Assembly: GCF_003730195.1 (NCBI RefSeq)
Contig: NZ_QWGG01000004.1
Location: 372,001 to 436,000 of the forward strand
From: Halosimplex salinum
Lineage (GTDB): Archaea > Halobacteriota > Halobacteria > Halobacteriales > Haloarculaceae
DNA length: 64,000 bases
Direction: 5' to 3'
The notes beneath the pieces are model-generated. The model was not told the DNA's origin and did not search any database. It saw only the letters and a list, made by a program, of their open reading frames with translations. Both the position numbers and the translations under genes were made by a program. Shown here one piece after another: positions 8,361 to 16,922 of this stretch. Numbering within the stretch: position 1 is the stretch's first letter; the number at the start of each line of letters is the position of its first letter.

Positions 8361-9107
8361 TCACTCCCCCTCCACGCGCTCGACGAGGTCGCGCCGGTCG
8401 GCGGCGGTGAACGCGTCGAGCAGCCGGGCGAAGTCGCCGTACGCGCCCGTCTCGGGTTCGTCCGCGAGCGCGTCGACGACCCCCTCGGTGACGACGCGGA
8501 GGTGTCGGTCGAGGAAGTCGAGTCGCGCGGCGGGCGCGCCGTCGTCCGCGACCGCCGCACGGCGGGCCAGGTAGCCGGCGAACTCCAGCTGGTACCGGAG
8601 GAAGTCGTGGTGGTCGCGGTCCGACTGGTCGACCTCCAGCCCGTAGTAGTCGTACGCGCGCATCAGGTCGAGGTTGACGTCGGTCCACGAGACGTCGGAC
8701 CGATAGGACGACTCGTAGAGGGGGACCGGCGGCGCCGTCGTCGACTCGGTCCCGTCGGTGCGGTCCTCGACCTCGGTGTAGCTGACAACGAAGAGGTCGT
8801 TGTACCGGGCACAGAGCGTCTCGTAGTCGTCGTCCGTGCCGATCGGTGGTCGGTCGGCCGTCCCGACCGCCGCGGTCACGTCGAGGGCGGTCCGGTCGAG
8901 GAGCGACTCGACCTCCGCGGCGAGTTCGTCCGTCGCGAGCGCCTCGTGGAGCGTCTCGTCGGGGTGGGCGAACCCGCGCGCCAGCAGCGCGTAGACCGCG
9001 CCGCGGGCGCCGGGGTCGACGGTCAGGTCGGCGCGATCGACCGTCGGTGGTAGCGAGTCCGATTCGTCGGTCGGTTCGGTCGGGTCGTCGGTCGTGTCGG
9101 GTGTCAT
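8361..9107 (-). CDS. narJ: TorD/NarJ-type molybdoenzyme chaperone
   Basis: A 248-residue all-helical protein of the TorD/DmsD/NarJ family, which holds the apo catalytic subunit, inserts the molybdenum cofactor and proofreads Tat export. Visible features are ARGFAHPDETLHEAL near residue 50, the YETLCARYNDLFVVSY segment, PPVPLYESSY (the family's P-x-P-x-[YF]-E-S hallmark) and DFLRYQLEFAGYL in the second half. ATG at 9107 follows the heme-subunit stop by 14 bases. The first ~30 residues (Asp/Thr/Pro/Glu) are disordered. The client is presumably the Tat-dependent NarG encoded upstream. Naming it narJ follows its role; it is closer to the TorD branch than to bacterial NarJ. Confidence 0.85.
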   Translation of the reverse strand: MTPDTTDDPTEPTDESDSLPPTVDRADLTVDPGARGAVYALLARGFAHPDETLHEALATDELAAEVESLLDRTALDVTAAVGTADRPPIGTDDDYETLCARYNDLFVVSYTEVEDRTDGTESTTAPPVPLYESSYRSDVSWTDVNLDLMRAYDYYGLEVDQSDRDHHDFLRYQLEFAGYLARRAAVADDGAPAARLDFLDRHLRVVTEGVVDALADEPETGAYGDFARLLDAFTAADRRDLVERVEGE

Positions 9108-9121
9108 CGATGAGGTCTCCG

Positions 9122-9964
9122 TCAGGTCCGCTGGACGCCGAGCACCGTCGCGACGATCACGACTGCGATCGCGAGGCCGGCGACGATCCAGAGGATAGTC
9201 GCGTACGGCGGTCCCTCGGCTCCCGGTCCGAGCGGGAAGTACTGCCACTCGCTGACGGCTTTCTGGCCCGACCGCTCCGCGTTCGAGCCGTTCCAGACCG
9301 CCAGCGCCACGTCCACGTCGCGCTCGCCCTCGATCGTCGTGCGGTTCTCGCCCGCGTCGTCGACTTGAAGGGTGCGCTCGAACACGACGTGCCACGTGCC
9401 GTCCTCGTAGCTCGCGCTCGTCTGGACCGCGGGGTCGCCGACGGGCGTCGTCGTACCGGGCCCGCCTGCGAGGAGTTCCTGACTCGTGTTCGGCGCCGAC
9501 CAGTACCAGACGTTCACCATCGTCCGGTCGCTCCCCATCGCGATGCCGGGGTGGGCGCTCGTGTTCGCCGGCAGCTGGATCGCCGCGGCGTCCCAGAACG
9601 TGGTCACGTCGGGCGTCCGGTTCTCCGCTCCGGGCGTGAACGCGTCGGCGGTCGCGTCGTCCCACGAGAGCCGGACGAATAGCGACCCGTCCGTCTGCGC
9701 GGCGCGGACGGTCACCGCCTCGACGGACGTGTCCTCGGCGTTCGGGACCGAGCTCTCGGCGCTCGCGAGTGCAACGTCGGCGGCCGGGACGCGCCCCCAC
9801 GCGTCTCCGGCCGGTTCCGCCAGCGCCTCGGCGTCGGGCGGGTCCTCCTCCACTGGGATCTCGTTCGCCGGGCGGGCGGCGACGAGCGTCGGCGCCACCG
9901 CGGCGACGGTGACGACGGCGAGGGCGAGCAGGACCGTCCGGGTCGACGGCCCGTCGTCGGTCAC
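9122..9964 (-). CDS. ethylbenzene dehydrogenase-type heme b subunit (gamma subunit)
   Basis: 280 residues. An N-terminal signal or anchor (~residues 9-30) is followed by an extracytoplasmic beta-sandwich like the gamma subunit of type II DMSO-reductase-family enzymes (ethylbenzene dehydrogenase, chlorate and selenate reductases), which binds heme b: DGSLFVRLSWDDATAD, TFWDAAAIQLP, MVNVWYWSA, WHVVFERTL and DVALAVWNGSNAERSGQKAVS. A C-terminal membrane helix (~residues 254-275) anchors it outside the cell. GTG at 9964 has GGGAGGTG ten bases upstream. In this operon it would pass electrons between the membrane cytochromes and NarH. The family match is strong; the electron route is inference. Confidence 0.85.
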   Translation of the reverse strand: MTDDGPSTRTVLLALAVVTVAAVAPTLVAARPANEIPVEEDPPDAEALAEPAGDAWGRVPAADVALASAESSVPNAEDTSVEAVTVRAAQTDGSLFVRLSWDDATADAFTPGAENRTPDVTTFWDAAAIQLPANTSAHPGIAMGSDRTMVNVWYWSAPNTSQELLAGGPGTTTPVGDPAVQTSASYEDGTWHVVFERTLQVDDAGENRTTIEGERDVDVALAVWNGSNAERSGQKAVSEWQYFPLGPGAEGPPYATILWIVAGLAIAVVIVATVLGVQRT

Positions 9965-10039
9965 GGCCCGGACACCTCCCGGCCGCGGCGCCGAAGGGTT
10001 GCCGCCCCGTCTCGGCGGCGCTCACTCACCGTCGAACGC

Positions 10040-10121
10040 CGGGAGAGCAGAGCTCTCCCGAGCACGAGTTCGCTCGCTGTCGCTCGCATCACTCGAACAC
10101 CGTCGGAGCACAGCTCCGACG
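10040..10121 (-). repeat. three-hairpin spacer between narH and the heme-subunit gene
   Basis: The 184-bp narH-heme subunit gap is the only large spacer in an otherwise overlapping operon. It holds two perfect 9-bp-stem hairpins, CGGGAGAGC-AGA-GCTCTCCCG (10040-10060) and CGTCGGAGC-ACA-GCTCCGACG (10101-10121). Between them an imperfect stem, CGAGT..GC / GC..ACTCG (10065-10095), encloses TCGCTGTCGCTC. The flanks of the two perfect hairpins are alike (GAAC-CCG before, CGAGC-CGA after), so the unit looks tandemly duplicated with diverged stems. In RNA these would be strong structures and may set the amount of the downstream chaperone genes relative to narGH. Confidence 0.7.
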
Positions 10122-10148
10122 AGCCCGAATTCGCGCCGATCCGTTCGC

Positions 10149-11267
10149 TCATTCGAACGCCTCCAGCCGGTACTGCTCGGCCATGTCGGTCGTCGTCAGC
10201 AGTTCCATCAGCTCGCTCTCGCCGCCCCGTTCGACGCGTTCGCGCTCGCGCTCGATGGTGTCGAGCGCCTCGTGGACCTGCTCGCCGAACAGCTCCTCGA
10301 GGTACGTCCGCGGGATGCGCTCGACGCCGACCGTCTCGCCCTCGTCGTCGTGCTGGGGCGGCGCGAACGGCGGGACGTAGTAGACGTTCGGCTCCGTGTG
10401 GAACTCGGGGTGGAGCCGGAGCGCCACCTCCCACTCCTCGACGAGCTTGTAGATCGGACCGTCCTCGTCGTCGAGGAACCCGACGAGCCGTAGCTGGGGC
10501 GGACACTCCGTGGCGCAGGCCGGCGGGCGCACCTCGTCGTCCGGCCCCTCGGCCTCCTTCCGCGGGTAGCAGAAGATGCACTTCTCCGATTTCTTGCTCA
10601 GGACGTTGAAGTGCACCTTGTTGTACGGACACCCCTCGACGCAGTAGCGGTAGCCGCGACAGCGCTCCTGGTCGACGAGGACGATACCGTCCTCCTCGCG
10701 CTTGTACAGCGCTTTTCGGGGACAGGCCTCGGCACACGAGGGGTGCGTGCAGTGGTTGCAGATCCGCGGGAGGTAGAAGTAGTAGGAGTTGGGGAACTCG
10801 CCGGCGCCCTGGTCTTCGTCCCAGTTGGGCCCCCACTCCGGTTCCGGGCCCTGCGGCCGGAGCGACTCGTCGCTCCCGTCGTACATGACGTCCTCGTGGT
10901 TGAACTCCCAGGGGCGCCCCCAGTCCTCCGCCGAGGGGAGTTCGCCCACCTCGCGCTCGCCGTGGACGTCCTCCTGGTTCGCCTGCTCGGCGGACTCGAA
11001 GCCGCCGCCCTTCTCCTCCCAGTCGCGGGGGTACCCGCGACCGGGCTTGGTCTCGACGTTGTTCCAGTACATGTACTCCCGGCCGCCGCCCTCCGTCCAG
11101 AGCGTCTTGCACGCGACCGTACAGGTCTGGCAGCCGATGCACTTGTTCAGGTCCATCACCATCGCGACCTGATGCTCGACGCCGTCCGCGAGTTCGACCG
11201 TCGCGCCGGCGCCCGACTCGGTCCCGGTCTGCGTCTCCGTCTCCGTCTCCTGCGAGTCGGAACTCAC
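10149..11267 (-). CDS. narH: respiratory nitrate reductase beta subunit NarH
   Basis: A 372-residue iron-sulfur electron-transfer subunit carrying four clusters between the heme subunit and NarG. Cluster ligands are visible as Cys43-x2-46-x2-49-x3-53, Cys170-x2-173-x4-178-x3-182, Cys203/209/213 and Cys230-x2-233 with Cys251 and Cys255. In the third group Tyr206 stands where a fourth cysteine would be (CRGYRYCVEGCPY); E. coli NarH has Trp there and holds a [3Fe-4S] centre. The GTG start overlaps the narG stop (GTGA). There is no signal peptide, so export is presumably by hitch-hiking with Tat-targeted NarG. It is shorter than bacterial NarH (~510) and closer to DdhB/ClrB-type subunits. Confidence 0.95.
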   Translation of the reverse strand: MSSDSQETETETQTGTESGAGATVELADGVEHQVAMVMDLNKCIGCQTCTVACKTLWTEGGGREYMYWNNVETKPGRGYPRDWEEKGGGFESAEQANQEDVHGEREVGELPSAEDWGRPWEFNHEDVMYDGSDESLRPQGPEPEWGPNWDEDQGAGEFPNSYYFYLPRICNHCTHPSCAEACPRKALYKREEDGIVLVDQERCRGYRYCVEGCPYNKVHFNVLSKKSEKCIFCYPRKEAEGPDDEVRPPACATECPPQLRLVGFLDDEDGPIYKLVEEWEVALRLHPEFHTEPNVYYVPPFAPPQHDDEGETVGVERIPRTYLEELFGEQVHEALDTIERERERVERGGESELMELLTTTDMAEQYRLEAFE

Positions 11268-14200
11268 TGGCCGTCACCCCCGTCGCCGCCACCGTCATCA
11301 CCGCCGCCGTCCGTGGCGGTCGGGGTCTCCGCCTCCCCGTCGGCTCCGTCGACCTCGTCGTCGGTGTCGCCGCTGACGTTGTCCGCGTCGTCGGACTCCA
11401 GCCAGCTGCGGTCCATCGACTCGACGAGCTCGACCTCGACGTTGACGTCGCTGTTGACGCCGGTCGGGCCCCAGTAGTTGGGCCGGAAGGAGAGGTGTTC
11501 GCCGCTGTCCTCCGGGTACTGGACGAGCTGCGTGGGTTTCATGTACATGTCCACGAGGGTGTTGAAGTTGCCGCGGCTCTCGAACTGGAACCGCTCCCAG
11601 GCGAAGTACATCCGCGCGGTTCCCGGCTCGCTGCTCGGATACACCTTCGCCTGGAGCTCCAGTTCGTCGGTGTCGTTGTACACCCGGACGAGGTCGCCGT
11701 CCTCGATGTCTCGCTCTGCGGCGTCGTCGGGGTGGAGATAGACGAGCGGTTCGCCGCGCTGGAGCCGGAGCATCGTCTCGTTGTCCCGCCACGTCGAGTG
11801 GATCGACCACCGGCCGTGCGGCGTGTTGTATCGCAGCGTGTACTCCTCGGGGTCCTGTGGTTCGTACGGGCGCTTGTGCGTCGGTAGCTCCTCGTCGAGT
11901 TCGAGGAACCAGTCGTGGTCGATGTAGTACTGCTGGCGCCCGGTGAACGTGGGCCACGGCTCCTTGTCCTGGACGAAGCGTTTCCACGGCGTGTACGCTT
12001 CTCCCTCCTCGATGTCCGAGGTCCAGTGGTCGCCAGCGGCGAGGAACCGCCGGGGCTGCTCGTCGATGTCGTCGAACGTGATCCGCCCGCCCTGGCCGGT
12101 CCGGGCGGCGGTTCCGTCGCCAGCGTCGTCGGTGTCGTCGCCGCCCGACGACGTCTCGGTTCCGTCGGTGCCCTCGGCGGTCGCGTCTTCCTCCGCTCCG
12201 CCTCTCGCGGGCGCCGACTCGGCGTCGTCCCCCGACACGCTGCCGGGGTTGGTCTCCTCGGAGTGTTCGAGGATGAACTCGCAGGCGGCCCGATCCTCGG
12301 CCAGCGCGCCGGCCTCGTCGTTCAGCTGGTCGCGGACGTAGTCGTCGTGGACCGTCGTCAGGTCGATCTGGCGGTCGAACGACCGGTCGTCGACCGGGTC
12401 GAGGTCCCGCTCGGTCGCGAGTTCCTGGATCTTCTCGGCGAGTTCGCGGAATATCTGCCAGTCGGTCTTCGACTCCGCGAGCGGTTCGACCGCCGGCGTG
12501 AACGGGTGGACGTACGAGTGCATGTCGGTCATGTTGAGGTCGTACTTCTCGTAGTGGCTCGCCGCGGGGAGCACGATGTCGGAGTACAGCGCCGAGGAGT
12601 CCATTCGGAAGTTGATGTCCACGACGAGGTCCAGCTTCGGCCACAGGTTCTGTTCGATCGAGACGCCCCCCTTGGACTGGTTGAAGTAGTTGCCTCGCCA
12701 GATGAACATGACCGAGGGGTCGGGACGGGCCCCGTTCTCGCGGCGTTCGGGGTACACCGGCATCCAGCCCCGATCGATCGATTCCTGGATGCGTTCGCGG
12801 GTGTCGTCGTCGACCTCCCCGAGGATACCGCCGTGGTAGTAGGTCCACAGCGCGGTAGCGACCGAGCGTCCCGGGACCGGGAAGGCCAGCTCCGACCAGC
12901 CGTTGTAGGTCCAGATCTTCTCCTGGCCGACGTAGTGGTCGAAGCCGGTGCCCTGTCGACCGAGGTTCCCGGTCAGCGTGAGGAGCAACTGGATGGCGCG
13001 GTTGCCCAGGTCGTTGTGGTACCAGTCGTTGACCCCCTTGCCGTGGATGATCTTCGCGCGCTCGGCCTCGGCGAACTCCCGGGCGACGCGCTGGTAGGTC
13101 GTCCGCCCGACGCCGGTCTCGTCGTACACGAACTCCGGCGTGTACTGCGAGAGCTCCTCGAGGAGGTTCTGCCAGACAGTCCGTGTCTCGACCCGGCCGT
13201 CAGCGGTGTCGACGCCTCGCTCGGCCTCCAGCGGGGGGTCGAAGTCGAGCGCGATGCTCGACTCGGGGTCGTACTCGCCGGCGCGGTTCCCGAGCGAACC
13301 CGGGGCCGTCCGGAGCCCGCCGTCGCCGTCTGCCATGACGAACACCTTGGAGGGGTCGCCGGCGTCGTCGCCGAGGCCCTCGACCTCGCTCGCGCGGAGG
13401 AACTTCCCGGTGTCATCGCGGACGAGCAGCGGCATATCGGTCTGCTCTCTCAGGTGGGCCGGGTCGTGCAGGTCTTCCTCGACGATGGTCCGGGCCATCC
13501 CGAGCGCGAGGGCGATGTCCGACCCGGGGGTGGGCGAGAGCCACTCGTCGCAGTGGATGGCGGTCTGGGAGTAGTCGGGGAAGACGCCGACGCGCTTGGT
13601 CCCGTTGTACGCGGCCTCGAGGAAGTACTTCGCGTCGGGGATGCGCGTGACGTTGACGTTCGACCCCCAGGCCATCAGGTAGTCGGCGTTGTACCAGTCG
13701 GCAGACTCGGCGTTGTCCGTCTGGACGCCCCACGTCAGCGGCTCGCCCGGCGGCAGGTCGGAGTACCAGTCGTAGAAGGAGTGGCTCACGCCGCCGAGCA
13801 GCCTGATGAGCCGGGAACCGCTCGCGAAGGAGACGGGACTCATCGCCGGGATCGGGGTGAACCCGCTGATAGCGTCGTAGCGCTCGGCCTGCACCTCCTC
13901 GATGACTTTCTCGGCGATCTCGGTGAGCGCGTCGTCCCAGGAGATGCGCTGCCACTGGCCTTCGCCGCGCTCGCCGACGCGCCGGAGCGGGTACTTCACC
14001 CGGTGGTCGGCGTTGACGTAGTCCGTGTAGCAGGCGCCCTTCTGGCACCCGCGGGGGTTCGGGTCGGGGACGTCCTCGTCGAACTGCGGGTAGTCGGCGG
14101 CCTGCTCCTCGCGCCACACCTGGCCGTTCTTGACGTACACCTCCCACGAGCACGACCCGGTGCAGTTGACGCCGTGCGTGCTCCGGGCGACGTCGTCCCA

Positions 14201-14545
14201 GTCCCAGCGCTCGCGGTAGAAGTCCTCCCAGTCGCGGTACTGGTAGTTCCCGAGGTAGTCGGTGTCGTCGACGGCCCGGAGCCCGTCCATCTGGAACAGC
14301 TGGTCCGCGAGGCCGGTCCCGCTCGCACCGATGGCGGCCGTCGCGCCCACGCCCTTCAGGAAGTCGCGACGGTCGACGCCGTCTCCGCCGAGCGAACTCG
14401 CGCGACCGCCGCTCTCGGACTCCGGTCGCCCGTCGCCGTCGGCCGGCTCGCCGAGTTGCTCGGGGTCCCCCGAGGGGACGCGGCCGCCGTCGGCCGCCTG
14501 GTCTGACTGGCTGTGCGGGTCGTCGTCGGTGTGGTGGTCACTCAT
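11264..14545 (-). CDS. narG: respiratory nitrate reductase alpha subunit NarG (Tat-exported)
   Basis: A 1093-residue molybdopterin catalytic subunit reducing nitrate to nitrite. The N-terminus carries a twin-arginine motif (DRRDFLKGVG, Arg59-60) after a long acidic leader, so the active site faces outside the cell, as in archaeal pNar enzymes. The FS0 cluster ligands are His124, Cys128, Cys132 and Cys167, with the same H-x3-C-x3-C-x34-C spacing as E. coli NarG. The DWYSDLPPG segment and WGSNVNVTRIPDAKYF follow the NarG pattern around the Mo-ligand aspartate. A Gly/Asp/Thr/Glu linker of ~60 residues (~760-825) is inserted between catalytic blocks. The last ~50 residues are acidic and disordered. 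Confidence 0.96.
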   Translation of the reverse strand: MSDHHTDDDPHSQSDQAADGGRVPSGDPEQLGEPADGDGRPESESGGRASSLGGDGVDRRDFLKGVGATAAIGASGTGLADQLFQMDGLRAVDDTDYLGNYQYRDWEDFYRERWDWDDVARSTHGVNCTGSCSWEVYVKNGQVWREEQAADYPQFDEDVPDPNPRGCQKGACYTDYVNADHRVKYPLRRVGERGEGQWQRISWDDALTEIAEKVIEEVQAERYDAISGFTPIPAMSPVSFASGSRLIRLLGGVSHSFYDWYSDLPPGEPLTWGVQTDNAESADWYNADYLMAWGSNVNVTRIPDAKYFLEAAYNGTKRVGVFPDYSQTAIHCDEWLSPTPGSDIALALGMARTIVEEDLHDPAHLREQTDMPLLVRDDTGKFLRASEVEGLGDDAGDPSKVFVMADGDGGLRTAPGSLGNRAGEYDPESSIALDFDPPLEAERGVDTADGRVETRTVWQNLLEELSQYTPEFVYDETGVGRTTYQRVAREFAEAERAKIIHGKGVNDWYHNDLGNRAIQLLLTLTGNLGRQGTGFDHYVGQEKIWTYNGWSELAFPVPGRSVATALWTYYHGGILGEVDDDTRERIQESIDRGWMPVYPERRENGARPDPSVMFIWRGNYFNQSKGGVSIEQNLWPKLDLVVDINFRMDSSALYSDIVLPAASHYEKYDLNMTDMHSYVHPFTPAVEPLAESKTDWQIFRELAEKIQELATERDLDPVDDRSFDRQIDLTTVHDDYVRDQLNDEAGALAEDRAACEFILEHSEETNPGSVSGDDAESAPARGGAEEDATAEGTDGTETSSGGDDTDDAGDGTAARTGQGGRITFDDIDEQPRRFLAAGDHWTSDIEEGEAYTPWKRFVQDKEPWPTFTGRQQYYIDHDWFLELDEELPTHKRPYEPQDPEEYTLRYNTPHGRWSIHSTWRDNETMLRLQRGEPLVYLHPDDAAERDIEDGDLVRVYNDTDELELQAKVYPSSEPGTARMYFAWERFQFESRGNFNTLVDMYMKPTQLVQYPEDSGEHLSFRPNYWGPTGVNSDVNVEVELVESMDRSWLESDDADNVSGDTDDEVDGADGEAETPTATDGGGDDGGGDGGDGQ

Positions 14546-14747
14546 CGGTAGACTCGCTGGAATCGATAGTCAGGAAGACGGTACTCGTCGCGAGCGCCGC
14601 GCCGCTCAGACCCAGGATCAGCCCCGTCGCGGTCCCGCCGCCGGCCTCTAGACCAGCCGCGACGAGCGCGACGCCGCCGAGTTTCGTCAGGCGGTCGAGC
14701 CAGCGGTAGGTCCGCGGCGCGATCGACGCGACCGGCCGCTCACTCAT
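14538..14747 (-). CDS. small two-helix membrane protein between cytochrome b and NarG
   Basis: 69 residues. A charged N-terminus ([20 protein letters not shown]) precedes two hydrophobic stretches (~23-35 and ~40-58) and a short acidic tail. ATG 14747 is chosen because GGAGGTG lies 6 bases before it; the GTG at 14756 is inside that Shine-Dalgarno. It overlaps the cytochrome b gene at its start and narG by 8 bases at its end, so it is translated in lock-step with both. No family is recognised. Likely a small accessory subunit of the membrane part of the nitrate reductase (inference). Confidence 0.7.
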   Translation of the reverse strand: MSERPVASIAPRTYRWLDRLTKLGGVALVAAGLEAGGGTATGLILGLSGAALATSTVFLTIDSSESTDE

Positions 14748-16224
14748 CGGCGTCACCTCCGGGCGGGGCGCCGGAACGGTCGTCCGCGTCGCCGTCGAGC
14801 GGACGGTCGTCGGCCGGTCGGTCGCCTCCGGGCTGACCGCCGTCCGCCGGTCGGCCGTCGCCGTCGGTCGCCATCGGTTTCCGCCCCTCGTCGGTCGGGT
14901 CCTCGGCGTCGTAGCGGACGAGCGAGACGTACGTGATCGCGCCGGCGACGAGCGGGCCGACGATCAGTGCGCCGAGGAGTATCGGGTTGATCGTCCCCGT
15001 CGACAGCCCGGTGATGTCCGCGACGATCGTGTTCATCCCGGCGATGGAGGCGATCATGATGAACACGACGCCAGTGACGCCGACCGCGGTCTGCCACGGT
15101 CGGGCGAGCGGGTCCATCGTGAAGTGGCGCTGGTCGTCGTACCGGTCGATGAACGGCCAGGCGAACAGGAGCCCGAAGACGATGCCCGGGAGTACCACGC
15201 CGCTCAGGAACTCCGTGCTGACGTGGATGTCCGTCCCCGGGACGGTGAAACTCAGCCACGACGGCATGAGCTTCAGGAAGCCGAACACCCACATCAGGAA
15301 CCAGTCGGGCATGATGAGCGCGGGCGTCGACGCCGGGTCGTTCGGGCCGTACTCGGCGACGTTGTGGACGGGGAGGAACCCCGCCAGCAGCGACAGCGCC
15401 CCGAGCGTGATGAAGAAGACGATGGCGCTGATCGCGGCCTGGTTCGGGAACGCGGGGAGCCCGATGACGACGCGGTCGTCGGTCCGGTCGACGGGTTTCC
15501 GGCCGGTCGTGACGTCGGCCTCCCGCGGCGCCTCGGTGTGTTTCTGCCGGACGAGGATCGCCATGTGGACGGCGATCAGCCCCGCGATCACCACTGGTAA
15601 CAGGAAGACGTGGATGAAGTAGAAGCGCGGGAGCGTCGCGCTGGAGGGGTACTCGCCGCCGAAGACGACCTGTGAAGCGATTTCGCCGACGACGGGGACG
15701 GACTGGGCGATGCTGTACCCGATACCGGTCGCGGTACTGGCGAACTCGTCGTAGGGGAGCGCGTAGCCGGTGTAAGCGGCGAACATCGACGAGATGGCGA
15801 GGGTCCCGCCGATCACCCAGTTGGGTTCTCTGGGGTTGGCGTAGGCTCCCTGGAAGAACACGCGCAGCATGTGGAGCGACAGCGAGGCGACGAACAGGTG
15901 GGCCGCCCAGTGGTGGAGTCGCCGGAGGAACATCCCGTAGGGCACCTCGTAGGTGATGTTGAGGACGCTCACGAACGCCTCCGGGAGTTGCTCGCCCTGA
16001 TACCGGTCGACGCTCCCGTCGTACTCGACGTCCGAGGTCGAGGGCTCGAAGAAGAAGCCGAGGAACATCCCCGTCAGCACGAGCACGAGGAAACAGAACA
16101 GCGCCACCTCGCCGAGCAGGAACGAGTCCTCGGCGGGGAACGCCTTCCCGAGGTACTCCGACTCGGTCACGAGGTCGAGTCGGGAGTCGAACCAGTCGTA
16201 GACGCGGCGGAGGCGGCCGGCCAT
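14740..16224 (-). CDS. cytochrome b of the nitrate reductase (bc1/b6-type)
   Basis: A 494-residue membrane protein with the four-helix b-heme core plus C-terminal helices (b6 plus subunit-IV-like fused), ending in a Gly/Asp-rich disordered tail from ~455. Heme-binding histidines are His104-x13-His118 ([15 protein letters not shown]) and His205-x14-His220; the 13/14 spacing is that of cytochrome b6 and menaquinol bc complexes rather than mitochondrial b. [16 protein letters not shown] in the second half corresponds to the Qo-region PEW motif, here PDW. It oxidises the quinol and, with the Rieske protein, supplies electrons to nitrate reductase. In Haloferax literature this position is called narC or narB; I leave the symbol open. 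Confidence 0.92.
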   Translation of the reverse strand: MAGRLRRVYDWFDSRLDLVTESEYLGKAFPAEDSFLLGEVALFCFLVLVLTGMFLGFFFEPSTSDVEYDGSVDRYQGEQLPEAFVSVLNITYEVPYGMFLRRLHHWAAHLFVASLSLHMLRVFFQGAYANPREPNWVIGGTLAISSMFAAYTGYALPYDEFASTATGIGYSIAQSVPVVGEIASQVVFGGEYPSSATLPRFYFIHVFLLPVVIAGLIAVHMAILVRQKHTEAPREADVTTGRKPVDRTDDRVVIGLPAFPNQAAISAIVFFITLGALSLLAGFLPVHNVAEYGPNDPASTPALIMPDWFLMWVFGFLKLMPSWLSFTVPGTDIHVSTEFLSGVVLPGIVFGLLFAWPFIDRYDDQRHFTMDPLARPWQTAVGVTGVVFIMIASIAGMNTIVADITGLSTGTINPILLGALIVGPLVAGAITYVSLVRYDAEDPTDEGRKPMATDGDGRPADGGQPGGDRPADDRPLDGDADDRSGAPPGGDADE

Positions 16225-16226
16225 GG

Positions 16227-16922
16227 TCAGTCCTCCACCCCGATCGGGCTCGGGAAGTCACCGGTGGCGACGAGGTACCCCTCGTCGGCGAGCGCGAGCG
16301 GGAGCTGGGGCAATGGTCGCGGCGGCGGCCCGCCGACGACGCGCGCGCCCGAGAGCGGGTCGAACTTCCCGGCGTGACACGGACAGACCAGCGTGCTGTT
16401 CTCGCGGTTGGACACCATACAGCCGGCGTGGGTACACACCTTCGAGTAGGCGGCGTAGCCGCTGACCGTGAACTCGGCGTTCGTCGCGTCGGTGTACTCG
16501 CCCTCCTCGAACCTGACGAGCAGCGTCGGCGCGTCCTCGATGCCCGGGTTCGTCTCCGGGAACACCGTCATCTGTTCGCCAGGGTTCAGCCGCCCCTCCT
16601 CGACGGGTTCGCCCTCCTCGTCGACCAGCGCCACGTTGTCGGTGTACACCGGACCCGAGTACCCGCGCTCGAACACCTGCGTGAGGCCGGCGAGCGGGGC
16701 GGCGAGACTGCCGACGGCCGTCAGCCCGCCGACCGTCGCGAGGAACTTTGCGACGTCGCGCCGCTCGAACCGGCCGTCGTCGCCGTCGCCCTCGGGCCCG
16801 GTCTCGTCTGGCGGCCCGTCGCTGGTGTCGGTGGGGCCGGTCCCGCCGTCGGTCACCGCCCGGTACGTACAGGGACAGTCGATGTCCGCGATGGCCTGGG
16901 GGTCGATGTCGTCGTCGGTCAT
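16227..16922 (-). CDS. Rieske iron-sulfur protein of the nitrate reductase
   Basis: A 231-residue Rieske [2Fe-2S] protein that takes electrons from quinol at the cytochrome b Qo site. Cluster ligands are in CTHAGC (Cys163, His165) and CPCHAGKFD (Cys180, His183); Cys168 and Cys182 form the conserved disulfide. A Tat-like signal-anchor ([20 protein letters not shown], ~residues 52-72) follows an unusual ~50-residue N-terminal extension containing CPC (16-18), which would stay in the cytoplasm. ATG 16922 overlaps the preceding stop (ATGA), and the gene is two bases from the cytochrome b start. Confidence 0.93.
   Translation of the reverse strand: MTDDDIDPQAIADIDCPCTYRAVTDGGTGPTDTSDGPPDETGPEGDGDDGRFERRDVAKFLATVGGLTAVGSLAAPLAGLTQVFERGYSGPVYTDNVALVDEEGEPVEEGRLNPGEQMTVFPETNPGIEDAPTLLVRFEEGEYTDATNAEFTVSGYAAYSKVCTHAGCMVSNRENSTLVCPCHAGKFDPLSGARVVGGPPPRPLPQLPLALADEGYLVATGDFPSPIGVED

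Noticed and set aside
11915-14506. An 863-codon open frame on the plus strand opposite narG, and similar long frames opposite other genes (for example 1430-2752 minus, 5698-8410 plus, 33364-35244 minus).
   Set aside because: High GC with biased third positions keeps antisense frames open; the compositions are Arg/Val/Asp-rich nonsense without domains, while the opposite strand has clear families.
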